64,000 bases of DNA from Massilia arenae (GCF_008014745.1 NZ_VPFD01000020.1:56034-120033), one strand, 5' to 3'. Shown: positions 37,085-46,555, counted from the first letter of the stretch. Numbers and translations are program-made. Notes: a model not told the origin generated them from the sequence alone.

Positions 37085-38059
37085 TCAGGGCGCCAGCGCC
37101 CTGAGCCGCTCCACCAGGCTGGCCGGGGCCGCGAAGGCGGTCCCGTGGCGCATCTTGTGCGGAAAGCGCATGCGTGTGCTGACGTCTTCCCAGTGCAGCA
37201 TGTCGCGCGAGCGCAGCGCGCCGTAGTGGCCGGCGGTGTAGGCGTCGAAGTACAGCAGCACCTCGTCGCCCACCTGCAACGCGCTCGGACCCTCGGCCCA
37301 CAGGCCTGCCGGTGTGATCGGTGTGCTCAATGTGCCGAACGGACCTTCCAGGCTGGCCGCCTGTGCGACCTGCAGGTATTTGCGGGGCGGATGGCGGGTC
37401 TCGTCCTTCACGACCAGCCAGTCGCGACCCAGCGCCCGCACGAAGGTGGCGTCGATCACCGAGAAACCCGGATCGTAGAACAGCCGCGTCGGCGTGAAGC
37501 TGGCGAAATCCTTCGTGGTGGTGGCGTAGATGCGGTGGTCGTACTTCTTGTCGCCGGCAGCGTCGCCGCCGGCCTCCGTACGCGGGAAGCGGCCCGGGAT
37601 CGTCGACGACCACAGGATCAAAAAGTGGCTGCGCGCGGTGTCGTAGAACACCTCGGGAGCCCAGGCATTGAGCGCCGTCGGTTCGTGCGCCATCACCGGC
37701 AGGCTGCGCTGGTTCGACCATTGGACCAGGTCGGGCGATGACGCGTAGCCGATGCCGGTATCGTTCCAGCCACTGGTCCAGACCATGTGGAACAGCCCGT
37801 CCGGCCCGCGCGCGATGCATGGGTCGCGCATCAGCTTGGTCGGGCCGACGGTGGGCGCCAGGAAGCTGGCGCCGCCGCGCAGCGCCTCCCAGTGGTAGCC
37901 GTCGCGGCTTGCGGCGAAATGCAGGCCGTCGGCGCCGTTTCCCAAGAAGTAAGAGAACAGGTAGGCCTGGTCTTCGGTGGAACGACTGGCGGGCAGCGCT
38001 CCGGCGCATCCGCCCAGCAGGCCGCTCGCCAGCAGGGCCAGGGTGGTACGGCGCTTCAT
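37085..38059 (-). CDS. GH43-like lipoprotein glycosidase
   Basis: A 324-residue propeller protein with lipoprotein signal (MKRRTTLALLASGLLGGC). YLFSYFLGNGADGLHFAASRDGYHWEAL, LMRDPCIARGPDGLFHMVWTSGW and NAWAPEVFYD are GH43-style motifs; the Asp in MRDP is the probable catalytic base. The C-terminal GLWAEGPSALQVGDEVLLYFD includes the expected acid Glu. It overlaps the CE12 gene upstream by 4 bp and is the last gene of the five-gene rhamnogalacturonan operon. The probable target is an arabinose or galactose side chain of rhamnogalacturonan-I; this is inference. Confidence 0.8.
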   Translation of the reverse strand: MKRRTTLALLASGLLGGCAGALPASRSTEDQAYLFSYFLGNGADGLHFAASRDGYHWEALRGGASFLAPTVGPTKLMRDPCIARGPDGLFHMVWTSGWNDTGIGYASSPDLVQWSNQRSLPVMAHEPTALNAWAPEVFYDTARSHFLILWSSTIPGRFPRTEAGGDAAGDKKYDHRIYATTTKDFASFTPTRLFYDPGFSVIDATFVRALGRDWLVVKDETRHPPRKYLQVAQAASLEGPFGTLSTPITPAGLWAEGPSALQVGDEVLLYFDAYTAGHYGALRSRDMLHWEDVSTRMRFPHKMRHGTAFAAPASLVERLRALAP

Positions 38060-39345
38060 CGAGCAGCCCCGGTGGTCACTTCGCGCTGTCCGTCGTCGCC
38101 GAGCGGCCGCGCTTGCGTTCGACCGGGGCTGGGCGGTACCGTGAAGCCAGCCACCGGATCGGGATGGGCGGGGTCGAAACGGAAGTCGGGCACGAGGTGG
38201 GCGGCATGCGCAAGCTTCGCCTCTCGCATGCCCAATGCTACCGACTTGGCCAGCAGGTAGCTGCCATAGGGGTTGTGATGGGTATTGTCCAGCTTTCCCG
38301 GCGCCGGCGAGGCGAACGCCGCCTTGGAGCCTTCGACGCCGAGGGCGGCGTACATGGTCTTGCTCATCGCATTCAGGTCGATGAAGGGTACGCCCAGCTC
38401 GTGGGCAGACTGGCGTGCCGCTTCGGCATAGTCGGTGAGCGAGGGCTTGACCTGGCCTGCGGCGTCGAAGGCGCGGCGCTCGACCGGCGAGACGATTACC
38501 GGCAGGCCGCCGCGCGCACGCGTCATGTCCACGTGCGTCTTGATCTCGGCCTTGTAGGTCGTGAACGGGCCGCTGCGGCCATCCTTGATCTGCTTCTGGT
38601 CGTTGTGGCCGAACTGCATCAGCAGCAGGTCGCCCGGCTGCATCATGCTCAGGATCTTGTCGATGCGGCGGCGCGCCAGCGAATCGCGATAGGTTTCGCC
38701 CGACTGCGCGTGGTTCGATACTGCGATCGTGGGGCCGAAAAAGCGCGGCAGCATCTGGCCCCAGCTGTTATACGGTTCGCCCGGCTGGTCGCTCACGGTC
38801 GAGTCGCCCAGAAGGAAGATCGTAGGCACCCTGGCCGGCACGATCTCGATGCGCTGGACGGCGGCGTGGTCGCCATTGAATTCCAGGGTCAGGCGCTCAT
38901 CCCAGTTCCAGGCCTCGGACTCGGTCTCCCGCGGGGCCTTGAGGGCGACAGCGCCGGCCGCGACGCCGGGCACGGGGGCGATGCGCGCGGTGCGCACATT
39001 GGCGACGAAGGTGCGCAACACGCGCTGTCCGGCCGCCGCCGGCACGTTTTCGAGCATCAGCCGGCGCAGCTCGGACTTCACGGTGGTCGCGGTCGGCTGC
39101 GTGGCATCGCCCAGCACGACGGTGACGGCGTAGTTGCCCTCGGGGAGACGGACCGAAAAATAACTGCCGCCGTCCTCGAAGCCGTAGCCGCGCCCCGCAT
39201 CGTAAGGTGTGCCGGGGGCGACGCGGGTGTAGCCTGCGGGCGCGTCGGCGTCGCCGAACACATATTGAGTGGGCGCGGTGGCGTGGGCCTGTGCCGCCAG
39301 CAGTGCGCCGGCCGCAAGGCAGATTGCGTGGAAAGTGTGGGTCAT
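38056..39345 (-). CDS. CE12 rhamnogalacturonan acetylesterase with N-terminal beta domain
   Basis: A secreted 429-residue esterase. Residues about 25-175 form a galactose-binding-like beta domain (YVFGDADAPAGYTRVAPGTPYD... GYGFEDGG), typical of bacterial rhamnogalacturonan acetylesterases. The SGNH domain follows: FLLGDSTVSDQ with the Ser, NHAQSGETYRD, LMQFGHND, and LDNTHHNPYGS with the His. The ATG at 39345 opens the signal peptide; a GTG at 39378 would overlap the PL26 gene. This is the third esterase domain of the kind in the region. Confidence 0.88.
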   Translation of the reverse strand: MTHTFHAICLAAGALLAAQAHATAPTQYVFGDADAPAGYTRVAPGTPYDAGRGYGFEDGGSYFSVRLPEGNYAVTVVLGDATQPTATTVKSELRRLMLENVPAAAGQRVLRTFVANVRTARIAPVPGVAAGAVALKAPRETESEAWNWDERLTLEFNGDHAAVQRIEIVPARVPTIFLLGDSTVSDQPGEPYNSWGQMLPRFFGPTIAVSNHAQSGETYRDSLARRRIDKILSMMQPGDLLLMQFGHNDQKQIKDGRSGPFTTYKAEIKTHVDMTRARGGLPVIVSPVERRAFDAAGQVKPSLTDYAEAARQSAHELGVPFIDLNAMSKTMYAALGVEGSKAAFASPAPGKLDNTHHNPYGSYLLAKSVALGMREAKLAHAAHLVPDFRFDPAHPDPVAGFTVPPSPGRTQARPLGDDGQREVTTGAAR

Positions 39346-39364
39346 TGCGGATCGCGTCGAAGGA

Positions 39365-42037
39365 TCAGAGGGCGTCACCGATCAGCGCCAGGTTCTGGAT
39401 CGCAGCCAGGCCCCATTGCGCGGTGTCGTTGGTGGTGGCCCACGGCACTTCGAGGACCGGATTGAGCGCGGCTGCTCCGGTGACCTTGGTGGCCACGAAG
39501 GGCGGATAGGGGCGGATGCCAGCAAACTCGGCCCAGGCGCGGCGCGCCAGCGTCGGGTCCTTGCGCCGCCAGGCCGCATACGCCGTCAGGCGCGAGTGGC
39601 CGATCACCAGCACGTCGGAGCCGCCATGCGGCTTGCCCAGGCGGCGCTGCTGCTCGTCCTTTGGCGCGTTGTACAGCGCGCAGTAATCGAGCCAGGCGCT
39701 TTCAAACGCTTTATCGCCGGTGAGCGCAATCAGCTCGTCGAACACTTCCACCGCGCCGAACACGGCATTCAGGTGCGACGCTTTGACGCTGTCGCCGGCC
39801 ATATTGTGCAGGCGCCCCGTGCGGGGCTCATAGCCCACGCGTTCGCCGCTGAAGAAGCCGTGCGGCATGGCGGCGATGTCGCGCATGCCGGTCAGGATCT
39901 TGTCGCGGTAGCGGGTGTCGCCGCTGCGTTCCCATTCGGTCAGCCAGTTGGCGGCCAGCGAAGCCCAGTCGGTGCCGAAGCTGGCGCGCACCGGATACGG
40001 GCCCTTGGGCGGCTGGTTCGGCAGCTTGCGCACCGGGTCGACCGCATCCAGGCGCAGGTCGGCGTCGAGCAGCTCGCGCATCACGTCGCCGGTGCGCTCG
40101 TCGGCCGTGAGGTAATAGTACATGCGGCGGTAGACCGCGGTGCTGATGCGCACCTGCTTGGCGCTGCAGCCCCAGTGCTGGACATTGTGGCGCGTTCCCA
40201 GGCCGGCGAAGCGGCCCAGGTGGTAGGTGTCCACGTCCGTGGTGTGGCGCACCATGGCTTCGCCCATGCGGAAGATGTCGGCGCGGCCGCTGCGCAGGAA
40301 GGCGTACCACAGCCACAGGTCGGGCGAGAGTTCCGAATTGGCCCAGGCATAGCCGCCGACGTCGTAGCGCCATTCGTGGCGGTCGGTGTTATAGGTGTGG
40401 CGCACGTCGCCATGGTCCCAGAAGCCATACCAGCGACGCTGCTCCACCTCGTCGCGGTAGAAGGCGAAGTGGGCATCGAGCCGGTCTTCGATATGGGCCT
40501 TGGCTGGCGTCGAGCGGTCCGGCAGGCCATACAGATTGCCGAAGGCGCGCGTGGCCAGGATATGGGCTGGCGCGGCGCACAGCTGCGGCGGGGATTGGAC
40601 CTGGGTCGCCATGCGCACCAGCTGCTCGCGCGCCGGCGTCGTGTCCAGCGCCCACAGCGTGAACTCGCTGCTGCGCGCCACGCCGACCGGCGTGCCGAAG
40701 CCTTTTTCGTAATCCTCGTAGGTGACGTCCAGCGCCTGCAGCTCGTCGGCATGCGTTTCCATGCCCATGCCATCGTGGTAGAAGCGCAGGTCCATCGCTG
40801 GCGCATCGGGCGACCAGATCCACAGCGTGACCTGGGCGGCGTCCGTATGCGCGTTGCGGATGTCGAGCTGGGTCGGATGGCGCTGCCAGAAGTCGCGCAT
40901 GCCGAAGGCCAGCCCGCCTTTGGCGCCGCCGATATAGCCCAGGCCCGGCGCGCGCCGGCCCCAGGCCGCGTCGATCCAGCCATGGCCGGCCTTGGTGCGC
41001 TTGCGGATGCGGAAGCTGTCGGGCGAGAGCTGGGCCAGGCTGTAGTCGCCCCAGGCCGGGATCAGGTGCAGCGATTTGTTCACGCGCTCGGCGATCGGCG
41101 GCACCGCCTGGCCGGCCAGCTGCGCCTTGCGCACCGCCTCGCCCGGGTCGCGTCGCAAACCGGTGAGATTGCGTACGCCCTCGGCCCACAGGCCGCCGGC
41201 CTCGCCGCCGAAGCGCACGTGGCGGTCGTGAGGCGCGTCGACCAGTGGCACATCGAAGCGCAGGCCGAGGCCGCGCACGAAATCCTTCTGCTCGTCGCCG
41301 TCGAACACGAAGGTGTGCATGATGCGCACCGACTCCGCCCCGGCGTACAGGTACAGGCGCAGCGTGAACGGCAGCCACGAACGCGCACCGTCCTGCGCGC
41401 GGTGCATGCCTTCGACCTTGACCACGCTGCGCTGCGGGCCGCGCTGCTCGAGCGTGACGCGCTGCAGTCGGCTTTCATAGGCCGTCTGCCGTGTGCTGCC
41501 GTCCGGGCTGTCGTCGCTCAGAGCAACCAGCTTGCCGGCGCGTGCGATGTCGCGTCCTCCACGACGCAGGCTGCGCACGATCTCGGCGCCCTGGCGCGGG
41601 ATCGTGCATTCGATGACGCCGGTGTCGATCACGATGGCGTCCGGGCTCTCCTTGATCGTCAGTTGCCTGCCACCTTTGGCGCTCGTGCTGCCCGGCCGCA
41701 GCCGCAGGCGATCCGGCGCCGCATCCATGGCTGGCAGCGCGTGCGCAGTCCACTTGAGCGAGCCGTCCGGCCAATAGGCGGTCGGCCAGCTCTGGCAGGG
41801 CAAGTCGCCGTTGTCTCCCGACAGGACGAAGGCCTGGTCCTTGCGCAGCGCGCCGCGCGGCCAGGGCACGCCGAAGGTGGCGCCGGTCATTAAACCAGGC
41901 CTGCCTTCGAGCCAGGATAGTTCCACGCTGCCCGGCGCGGTCGGCGCGGCATCGGCCTGCGCTGCGTTCACCCCCAGCGGCAATGCGGCGGCCAGCGCGC
42001 CGGTCTTGAAGAAGGTGCGTCGGGACAGCGGCGCCAT
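39365..42037 (-). CDS. exo-rhamnogalacturonan lyase family protein (PL26, PcRGLX/YetA-like)
   Basis: An 890-residue protein with a twin-arginine signal (SRRTFFK at 5-11) and a predicted cleavage near AQADA, so it should be exported folded. The N-terminal part begins SVELSWLEGRPGLMTGATFGVPWPRGAL, typical of the RIFT-barrel domain of PcRGLX/YetA; the centre (RRWYGFWDHGDVRHTYN, HEWRYDVGGYAWANSE) resembles an alpha/alpha-toroid active site. The family includes an exo-acting rhamnogalacturonan lyase from Penicillium. Its place in an operon with PL11, CE12 and GH43 agrees. It stands 4 bp after the DUF4861 gene. Confidence 0.82.
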   Translation of the reverse strand: MAPLSRRTFFKTGALAAALPLGVNAAQADAAPTAPGSVELSWLEGRPGLMTGATFGVPWPRGALRKDQAFVLSGDNGDLPCQSWPTAYWPDGSLKWTAHALPAMDAAPDRLRLRPGSTSAKGGRQLTIKESPDAIVIDTGVIECTIPRQGAEIVRSLRRGGRDIARAGKLVALSDDSPDGSTRQTAYESRLQRVTLEQRGPQRSVVKVEGMHRAQDGARSWLPFTLRLYLYAGAESVRIMHTFVFDGDEQKDFVRGLGLRFDVPLVDAPHDRHVRFGGEAGGLWAEGVRNLTGLRRDPGEAVRKAQLAGQAVPPIAERVNKSLHLIPAWGDYSLAQLSPDSFRIRKRTKAGHGWIDAAWGRRAPGLGYIGGAKGGLAFGMRDFWQRHPTQLDIRNAHTDAAQVTLWIWSPDAPAMDLRFYHDGMGMETHADELQALDVTYEDYEKGFGTPVGVARSSEFTLWALDTTPAREQLVRMATQVQSPPQLCAAPAHILATRAFGNLYGLPDRSTPAKAHIEDRLDAHFAFYRDEVEQRRWYGFWDHGDVRHTYNTDRHEWRYDVGGYAWANSELSPDLWLWYAFLRSGRADIFRMGEAMVRHTTDVDTYHLGRFAGLGTRHNVQHWGCSAKQVRISTAVYRRMYYYLTADERTGDVMRELLDADLRLDAVDPVRKLPNQPPKGPYPVRASFGTDWASLAANWLTEWERSGDTRYRDKILTGMRDIAAMPHGFFSGERVGYEPRTGRLHNMAGDSVKASHLNAVFGAVEVFDELIALTGDKAFESAWLDYCALYNAPKDEQQRRLGKPHGGSDVLVIGHSRLTAYAAWRRKDPTLARRAWAEFAGIRPYPPFVATKVTGAAALNPVLEVPWATTNDTAQWGLAAIQNLALIGDAL

Positions 42038-42041
42038 GCTG

Positions 42042-43262
42042 TCAGCGTCCCGCCGCCAGGCTCACGCTCACCGGCGAGCGCAGGCGCGCCGCCTCGTCGG
42101 CGACGTGCTTCTGCCACAGCGCCTGGGTCGCGAACGGGCTGCCGCGGGTCCATGCTGCGCCGACGTGGTAGCGCAGCGGCTTGCCGGACGTGACCGGCGC
42201 CGTCACCAGGCCGTTGCGCGCGTCGGCGGCGAAGGCGGAGGCCGACGGCACGATCACCGCCACGCCGAAGTCGCCGAAGCTGCGCTGCGTGACCCATTGC
42301 ACCAGGCTGCCGTCCGCCTTGTTCTCGGCAAAGTCGACCTTGACTTCCTGGCCCTTGTCGCTCGGTGTCTTGTGCAGGCCGACGGCGGCATTGAGCGTGG
42401 CCGGACCGCTGAAGGTGAAGGTGCTGTCGATGCGGTCGAAATAGCGGCCGGCGTCGACCGTAAAGCGCTTCACTTCGGCCACCTTGGCGCCGTTGGCATC
42501 CCAGGCGTCGTAGTGCAGTTCGAACACGGTGCGGATCGGGCCATTGGCCAGGATCCGCCACTCGCGGTAGTTGGCGCCGACGTGGAGCTGCTTGCCATCC
42601 CAGATGCCGGTGCCGCCGGCGCCGCGGGTCGGGCCGACGTTGTACATATCGATGCCTTCGCCCTGGTCTTCATGGTAGTGGTCGTGGCCGATGTTGTACC
42701 AGCGGTCGACCACCGGATACGGCACCCGCTTGAACCAGATATCGAGGCCGCTGGTGACCAGCACTTCCTTGTCGCTGCCCGGCGCCGCCGGCGCCTTGAG
42801 CGCGGGGCCGTAGGCGCGGTGCGCCAGCTTGTCGTTTTCCCAGGCGAAGTCGTCGAGCCGCTCCTGGACGAAGCGCGCATAGGTCCTGGGCGGGAACGGC
42901 GGCACGGTGGCGCCGGACTTCTCGATCGTGAAGGTGGCCGACTTCTCGCCGGCCTTGAAGTCGTACTGGAACAGCAGCTCGCCATAGGCGGCGCCGATCA
43001 TCTTCGGGTCCTTGGCGGTGGCGTCGACATTGGTCACCTGGTAAGCGAGGGTGCGGCCAGCGGCGTCCTTGATCACGAGCTGCTGCGAACGGGCCTGGGG
43101 CAGCGCATCGTTGACGCGGGCCCAGGGGACCGAGATCGTCTCGGCCGGGCGCGCGATGTCCAGCGCATGGCTGGCGGTCACGCTCAGGCGATCAAAGGCG
43201 CTGGCGTCGAAGGAGAACAGCGCGGCGACGGCAGCAAGAGGAAGGGAAACGCGAAGATTCAT
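42042..43262 (-). CDS. DUF4861 family secreted protein
   Basis: A 406-residue secreted protein (signal peptide ending DASA). The middle part with KRVPYPVVDRWYNIGHDHYHEDQGEGIDMYNVGPTRGAGGTGIWDGKQ is the conserved core of DUF4861, rich in His, Asp and Glu that could bind a metal or an acidic sugar. The family is found almost only beside pectin-degrading genes and has no well-known activity that I can cite. Here it lies between PL11 (19 bp upstream) and PL26 (4 bp downstream), so a role in rhamnogalacturonan-I breakdown is likely. Confidence 0.8.
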   Translation of the reverse strand: MNLRVSLPLAAVAALFSFDASAFDRLSVTASHALDIARPAETISVPWARVNDALPQARSQQLVIKDAAGRTLAYQVTNVDATAKDPKMIGAAYGELLFQYDFKAGEKSATFTIEKSGATVPPFPPRTYARFVQERLDDFAWENDKLAHRAYGPALKAPAAPGSDKEVLVTSGLDIWFKRVPYPVVDRWYNIGHDHYHEDQGEGIDMYNVGPTRGAGGTGIWDGKQLHVGANYREWRILANGPIRTVFELHYDAWDANGAKVAEVKRFTVDAGRYFDRIDSTFTFSGPATLNAAVGLHKTPSDKGQEVKVDFAENKADGSLVQWVTQRSFGDFGVAVIVPSASAFAADARNGLVTAPVTSGKPLRYHVGAAWTRGSPFATQALWQKHVADEAARLRSPVSVSLAAGR

Positions 43263-43281
43263 ATCGAAAGCTCTATCTGGA

Positions 43282-45153
43282 TTAGTCGGAAGTCTGCAGC
43301 GGCAGCGTCATGCCTTCGCCGAGGAAGAAGCTGGGGTGGGGTGGCTGGTTGTAGGCGGCATTCTGCGCCGCTACCTGCACCCGGTACTGGGTGTCGTGCA
43401 TCAGGGTCGGGATGCGGTGCCGGGTCGGCGCCGTGGTGGAGAACACCAGCAGCGCCTCGTCGTTGGCGCCGCGCCAGACCACTTCTTCGCGCCAGTCGCC
43501 GAACAGGTCGGCCGACAGCACGGGATTGGCCTTGGTGCCGTTGATCGAGGCGGCGCCGTGTTTTGCGCCGTCCAGCAGCGGTTCGAGGCGCTGCGCCTGC
43601 GGGTTCCATTTTTCGATCCGGGTGCCGTCGAGCGATTCGCGCAGCAGGTCGCCATCCCACCACAGGCCGAAGTTGAAGGCGCGCGGGCGGGTGCGCGAGA
43701 TCTGCACTCCGGCGGCGCTCACCAGGCCGCCGGCCGGGTCGTTGATGCCGCCGATCGCGGCCCAGCACTCGTTGCCGGGGTGCGCGGGATCGATGTCCAT
43801 GCAGATGCCCCGTCCCACATCGATGGTGCTGGCGATGCCCCACAAGACCTTGCCGGTGGCAGCGTCGTGCATCTCGGCGCCGTTGCCGCGGTAGCACGAT
43901 GGCGACTCATGCACCATGAATACCTGCAGGCCGGGCCGGCTGGGATCGTGCTTGCCGACGTGCAGGGCGTCGCCGTGACACAGGCCGGTGCTGTACATCA
44001 GGGTGCCGTTGCTCCTGATAGTGGCGGCGCCGTAGACGATGTCGTCGCGGCCGTCGCCATCGGCGTCGGCCACGGCCATCCAGTGCGCGCCCTGGCCGGC
44101 GGCTGCGGCATTGGCAGGAAGGTCGCTGTCGAACACCCAGCGCCGGGTAAGCTTGTTGTCGCGCCAGTCCCAGGCCGCGAGCACGGCGCGGGTGTAGTAG
44201 CCGCGTGCGAACACGGCGCTCGGCCGCTTGCCGTCGAGGTAGGCCACGCCGCCCAGGAAGCGGTCGACCCGGTTGCCGTAGGCATCCCCCCAGGCCGCGA
44301 CGTCGCCGCGCGGCGGCGTGTAGTCGGTGCTGGCCAGGGCAGCGCCGGTGCGGCCGTCGAACACGGTCAGGAACTCCGGGCCGGCCAGGATGTAGCCTGC
44401 CTTGTTGCGATGGTCCGCCGCCGGGTCGCCGATAGTCTTGCCCACGCCGTCGACCGTGCCGTCGGCGGTCTTGGCCATCAGTTCGGCGCGGCCGTCGCCG
44501 TCGAAGTCGAAGTCGAAGGCGAGATAGGTCGTGTAGTGGGCGCCGGCGCGGATGTTCTTGCCCAGATCGATGCGCCACATGAACGTACCGTCCAGGCGGT
44601 AGGCGTCGATCAGCGTCGGACCCGTGTAGCCGCGATGGGCGTTGTCGTGGGCGTTGGTCGGCTGCCACTTGACCAGCAATTCGTAGACGCCGTCGCCGTC
44701 GAGGTCGGCGGCGGAACCGTCATTGACGCCGTAGGTATAGGCTTCGCCGCCGGGCGTGACGCCACTAGCGGGCTTGCGCAAGGGGATGGTCTTGAACGGT
44801 TGCGGCCAGGTGGCGCCGGCGCGCGCATCGACGGCGCTCTCCGCCCCCTTGCTGACGGCGCGTACGCTGTAGGCCGCGCTGGCGGCGGCGCCGGCATCGA
44901 CGAAGTTGGTCGCGCTCAGCGGCGTGGTATTGACGCGCACGCCGTCGCGGTACAGGTTGAAGGTAGTGGCCGGGTCTTCCGGGCCGAGCGCGCGCCAGCT
45001 GACGAAATTGCCGTCGCCGGTGTGGATCGCGACGACGCCGCGATCGAGCGGTTCGAGCTGGCGGCCCGGGGCGGCGCAGGCGGTGCAGGCCAGTGCCAGC
45101 AGCGCGAGGGCCGCGCCGCGTTTGAGTGCTTGGTAGTGGGAGGGGGACGCCAT
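43282..45153 (-). CDS. PL11 family rhamnogalacturonan endolyase
   Basis: An eight-bladed beta-propeller lyase of 623 residues, like Bacillus YesW/YesX. It cleaves the rhamnose-galacturonate backbone by beta-elimination. The start MASPSHYQALKRG has AGGA on the complement; the signal ends LACTACAAP, with a possible lipobox. The calcium-binding turns so typical of PL11 are plain: DGSAADLDGDGVYELLVKW, DFDGDGRAELMAKTADGT, ADADGDGRDDIVYGAA, ADLFGDWREEVVWR. It heads the PL11-DUF4861-PL26-CE12-GH43 operon. Confidence 0.93.
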   Translation of the reverse strand: MASPSHYQALKRGAALALLALACTACAAPGRQLEPLDRGVVAIHTGDGNFVSWRALGPEDPATTFNLYRDGVRVNTTPLSATNFVDAGAAASAAYSVRAVSKGAESAVDARAGATWPQPFKTIPLRKPASGVTPGGEAYTYGVNDGSAADLDGDGVYELLVKWQPTNAHDNAHRGYTGPTLIDAYRLDGTFMWRIDLGKNIRAGAHYTTYLAFDFDFDGDGRAELMAKTADGTVDGVGKTIGDPAADHRNKAGYILAGPEFLTVFDGRTGAALASTDYTPPRGDVAAWGDAYGNRVDRFLGGVAYLDGKRPSAVFARGYYTRAVLAAWDWRDNKLTRRWVFDSDLPANAAAAGQGAHWMAVADADGDGRDDIVYGAATIRSNGTLMYSTGLCHGDALHVGKHDPSRPGLQVFMVHESPSCYRGNGAEMHDAATGKVLWGIASTIDVGRGICMDIDPAHPGNECWAAIGGINDPAGGLVSAAGVQISRTRPRAFNFGLWWDGDLLRESLDGTRIEKWNPQAQRLEPLLDGAKHGAASINGTKANPVLSADLFGDWREEVVWRGANDEALLVFSTTAPTRHRIPTLMHDTQYRVQVAAQNAAYNQPPHPSFFLGEGMTLPLQTSD

Positions 45154-45241
45154 GGTTATCCTGTCGCTGATCAAGGCTTGCCCGGCCGAGTATTCATTTT
45201 CCATTCGGGAAGTGTCAACGGGCGGGCGGCTTCGTGGTCCA

Positions 45242-45263
45242 TTTAATCAGGCGCTTGAGCGTT
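45242..45263. promoter_or_regulatory. possible operator before the PL11 operon, TCA-N6-TGA type (weak)
   Basis: TTTAATCA (45242-45249), N6, TGAGCGTT (45256-45263). The inner TCA/TGA and the right half TGAGCG match the pattern at 12009, but the two halves are poorly symmetric to each other. It lies about 90 bp upstream of the PL11 start in the divergent PL11-lldD region. Confidence 0.3.
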
Positions 45264-45287
45264 TGCGCTGCACGTCAATACCGCGCG

Positions 45288-45309
45288 CGCGATCAGGACA
45301 CTGATTATC
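45288..45309. promoter_or_regulatory. operator in the PL11-lldD region, TCA-N6-TGA type
   Basis: CGCGATCA (45288-45295), N6, TGATTATC (45302-45309), with ATCA/TGAT symmetric. It is 95 bp upstream of lldD and 135 bp from the PL11 start. Two such sites 46 bp apart (about 4.4 helical turns) would allow control of both genes. Confidence 0.4.
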
Positions 45310-45403
45310 CCGGCCCTGTCGATGGACGAGGAGGCGCGCGGCGGCGTAGACTGCGGATTCGATCCGCTCATCTGCTCATCATCTGCCCATCTCGACCCCG
45401 TAC

Positions 45404-46537
45404 ATGATCATTTCGTCCGCCACCGACTTCCGCCAGGCCGCGCGCCGCCGGCTGCCTCCCTTCCTGTTCCACTATCTCGACGGCGGCGCCGGCGCCGAGC
45501 AGACCCTGCGCAGCAACGTCGACGACCTGCAGGCGATCAAGCTGCGCCAGCGCGTGCTGCGCGGCTCCGAGCAGCTCGATTTGAACGTGCAGTGGTTCGG
45601 CGAAGGCTATTCGCTGCCGATCGCGCTGGCGCCGGTAGGGCTGACGGGCATGTATGCCCGGCGCGGCGAGGTGCAGGCGGTGCGCGCCGCCTGCCATCGC
45701 AATATCCCGTTCATCCAATCGACCGTCTCGGTGTGCCCGCTGGCTGAGGTAGCGGCCCAGGCCGCGCACCCGATCTGGTTCCAGCTGTACGTGCTGAAGG
45801 ACCGCGGCTTCATGCGCGACGTGATGCGCCGTGCATGGGAACTCGGCTCGCGCACGCTGGTGTTCACGGTGGACATGCCGGTGCCCGGCGCGCGTTACCG
45901 CGACGCCCACAGCGGCATGAGCGGGCCGAACGCGCCGCTGCGGCGCATGCTGCAGGCCGCGCTGCATCCGCGCTGGGCGTGGGATGTGGGCCTGTTTGGC
46001 CGCCCGCACGACCTGGGCAACATCACGGCCTATCGCGGCAGCGCCACCGGCCTGGCCGACTACATCGGCTGGCTCGGCGCCAATTTCGATCCCGGCATCG
46101 CCTGGCCTGACCTGCAGTGGATCCGCGACGAGTGGCAGGGCAAGCTGGTGATCAAGGGAATCCTCGATCCGGAGGATGCGCGCGATGCGCTGGCCTTCGG
46201 CGCCGACGGCATCGTCGTGTCGAACCACGGCGGGCGCCAGCTCGATGGCGCGCCGTCCAGTGCCTCGGTGCTGCCCGCGATCGCGGCCGCGGTCCAGGGA
46301 CAGATGACGATCTTCGCCGACGGCGGCGTGCGCACCGGGACCGACGTGTTCCGGATGCTGGCGCTGGGGGCGGACGGCGTCCTGCTGGGGCGCGCCTTCG
46401 TGTATGCGCTGGCCACGCAGGGCCAGGCCGGGGTCGAGCGCCTGCTGCAGATCATGGAGAAGGACTTGCGCACCAATATGGTCCTGACCGGCGTGCGTTC
46501 GGTCAGCGAGATCGGGCCGCACCTGCTGGCGGCCTGA
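45404..46537 (+). CDS. lldD: FMN-dependent L-lactate dehydrogenase LldD
   Basis: A 377-residue FMN enzyme of the alpha-hydroxy-acid oxidase family that oxidises L-lactate to pyruvate and passes electrons to the respiratory chain. The N-terminus MIISSATDFRQAARRRLPPFLFHYLDGGA is the classical LldD start; the active site VVSNHGGRQLDGAPSS with the catalytic His, and FADGGVRTGTDVFRMLALGA binding FMN phosphate, are intact. No other lactate gene is adjacent. Its place beside the rhamnogalacturonan operon makes sense because RhaD yields L-lactate from rhamnose. Confidence 0.93.
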   Translation: MIISSATDFRQAARRRLPPFLFHYLDGGAGAEQTLRSNVDDLQAIKLRQRVLRGSEQLDLNVQWFGEGYSLPIALAPVGLTGMYARRGEVQAVRAACHRNIPFIQSTVSVCPLAEVAAQAAHPIWFQLYVLKDRGFMRDVMRRAWELGSRTLVFTVDMPVPGARYRDAHSGMSGPNAPLRRMLQAALHPRWAWDVGLFGRPHDLGNITAYRGSATGLADYIGWLGANFDPGIAWPDLQWIRDEWQGKLVIKGILDPEDARDALAFGADGIVVSNHGGRQLDGAPSSASVLPAIAAAVQGQMTIFADGGVRTGTDVFRMLALGADGVLLGRAFVYALATQGQAGVERLLQIMEKDLRTNMVLTGVRSVSEIGPHLLAA

Positions 46538-46555
46538 CAGTCCTGCACGCGCTGC

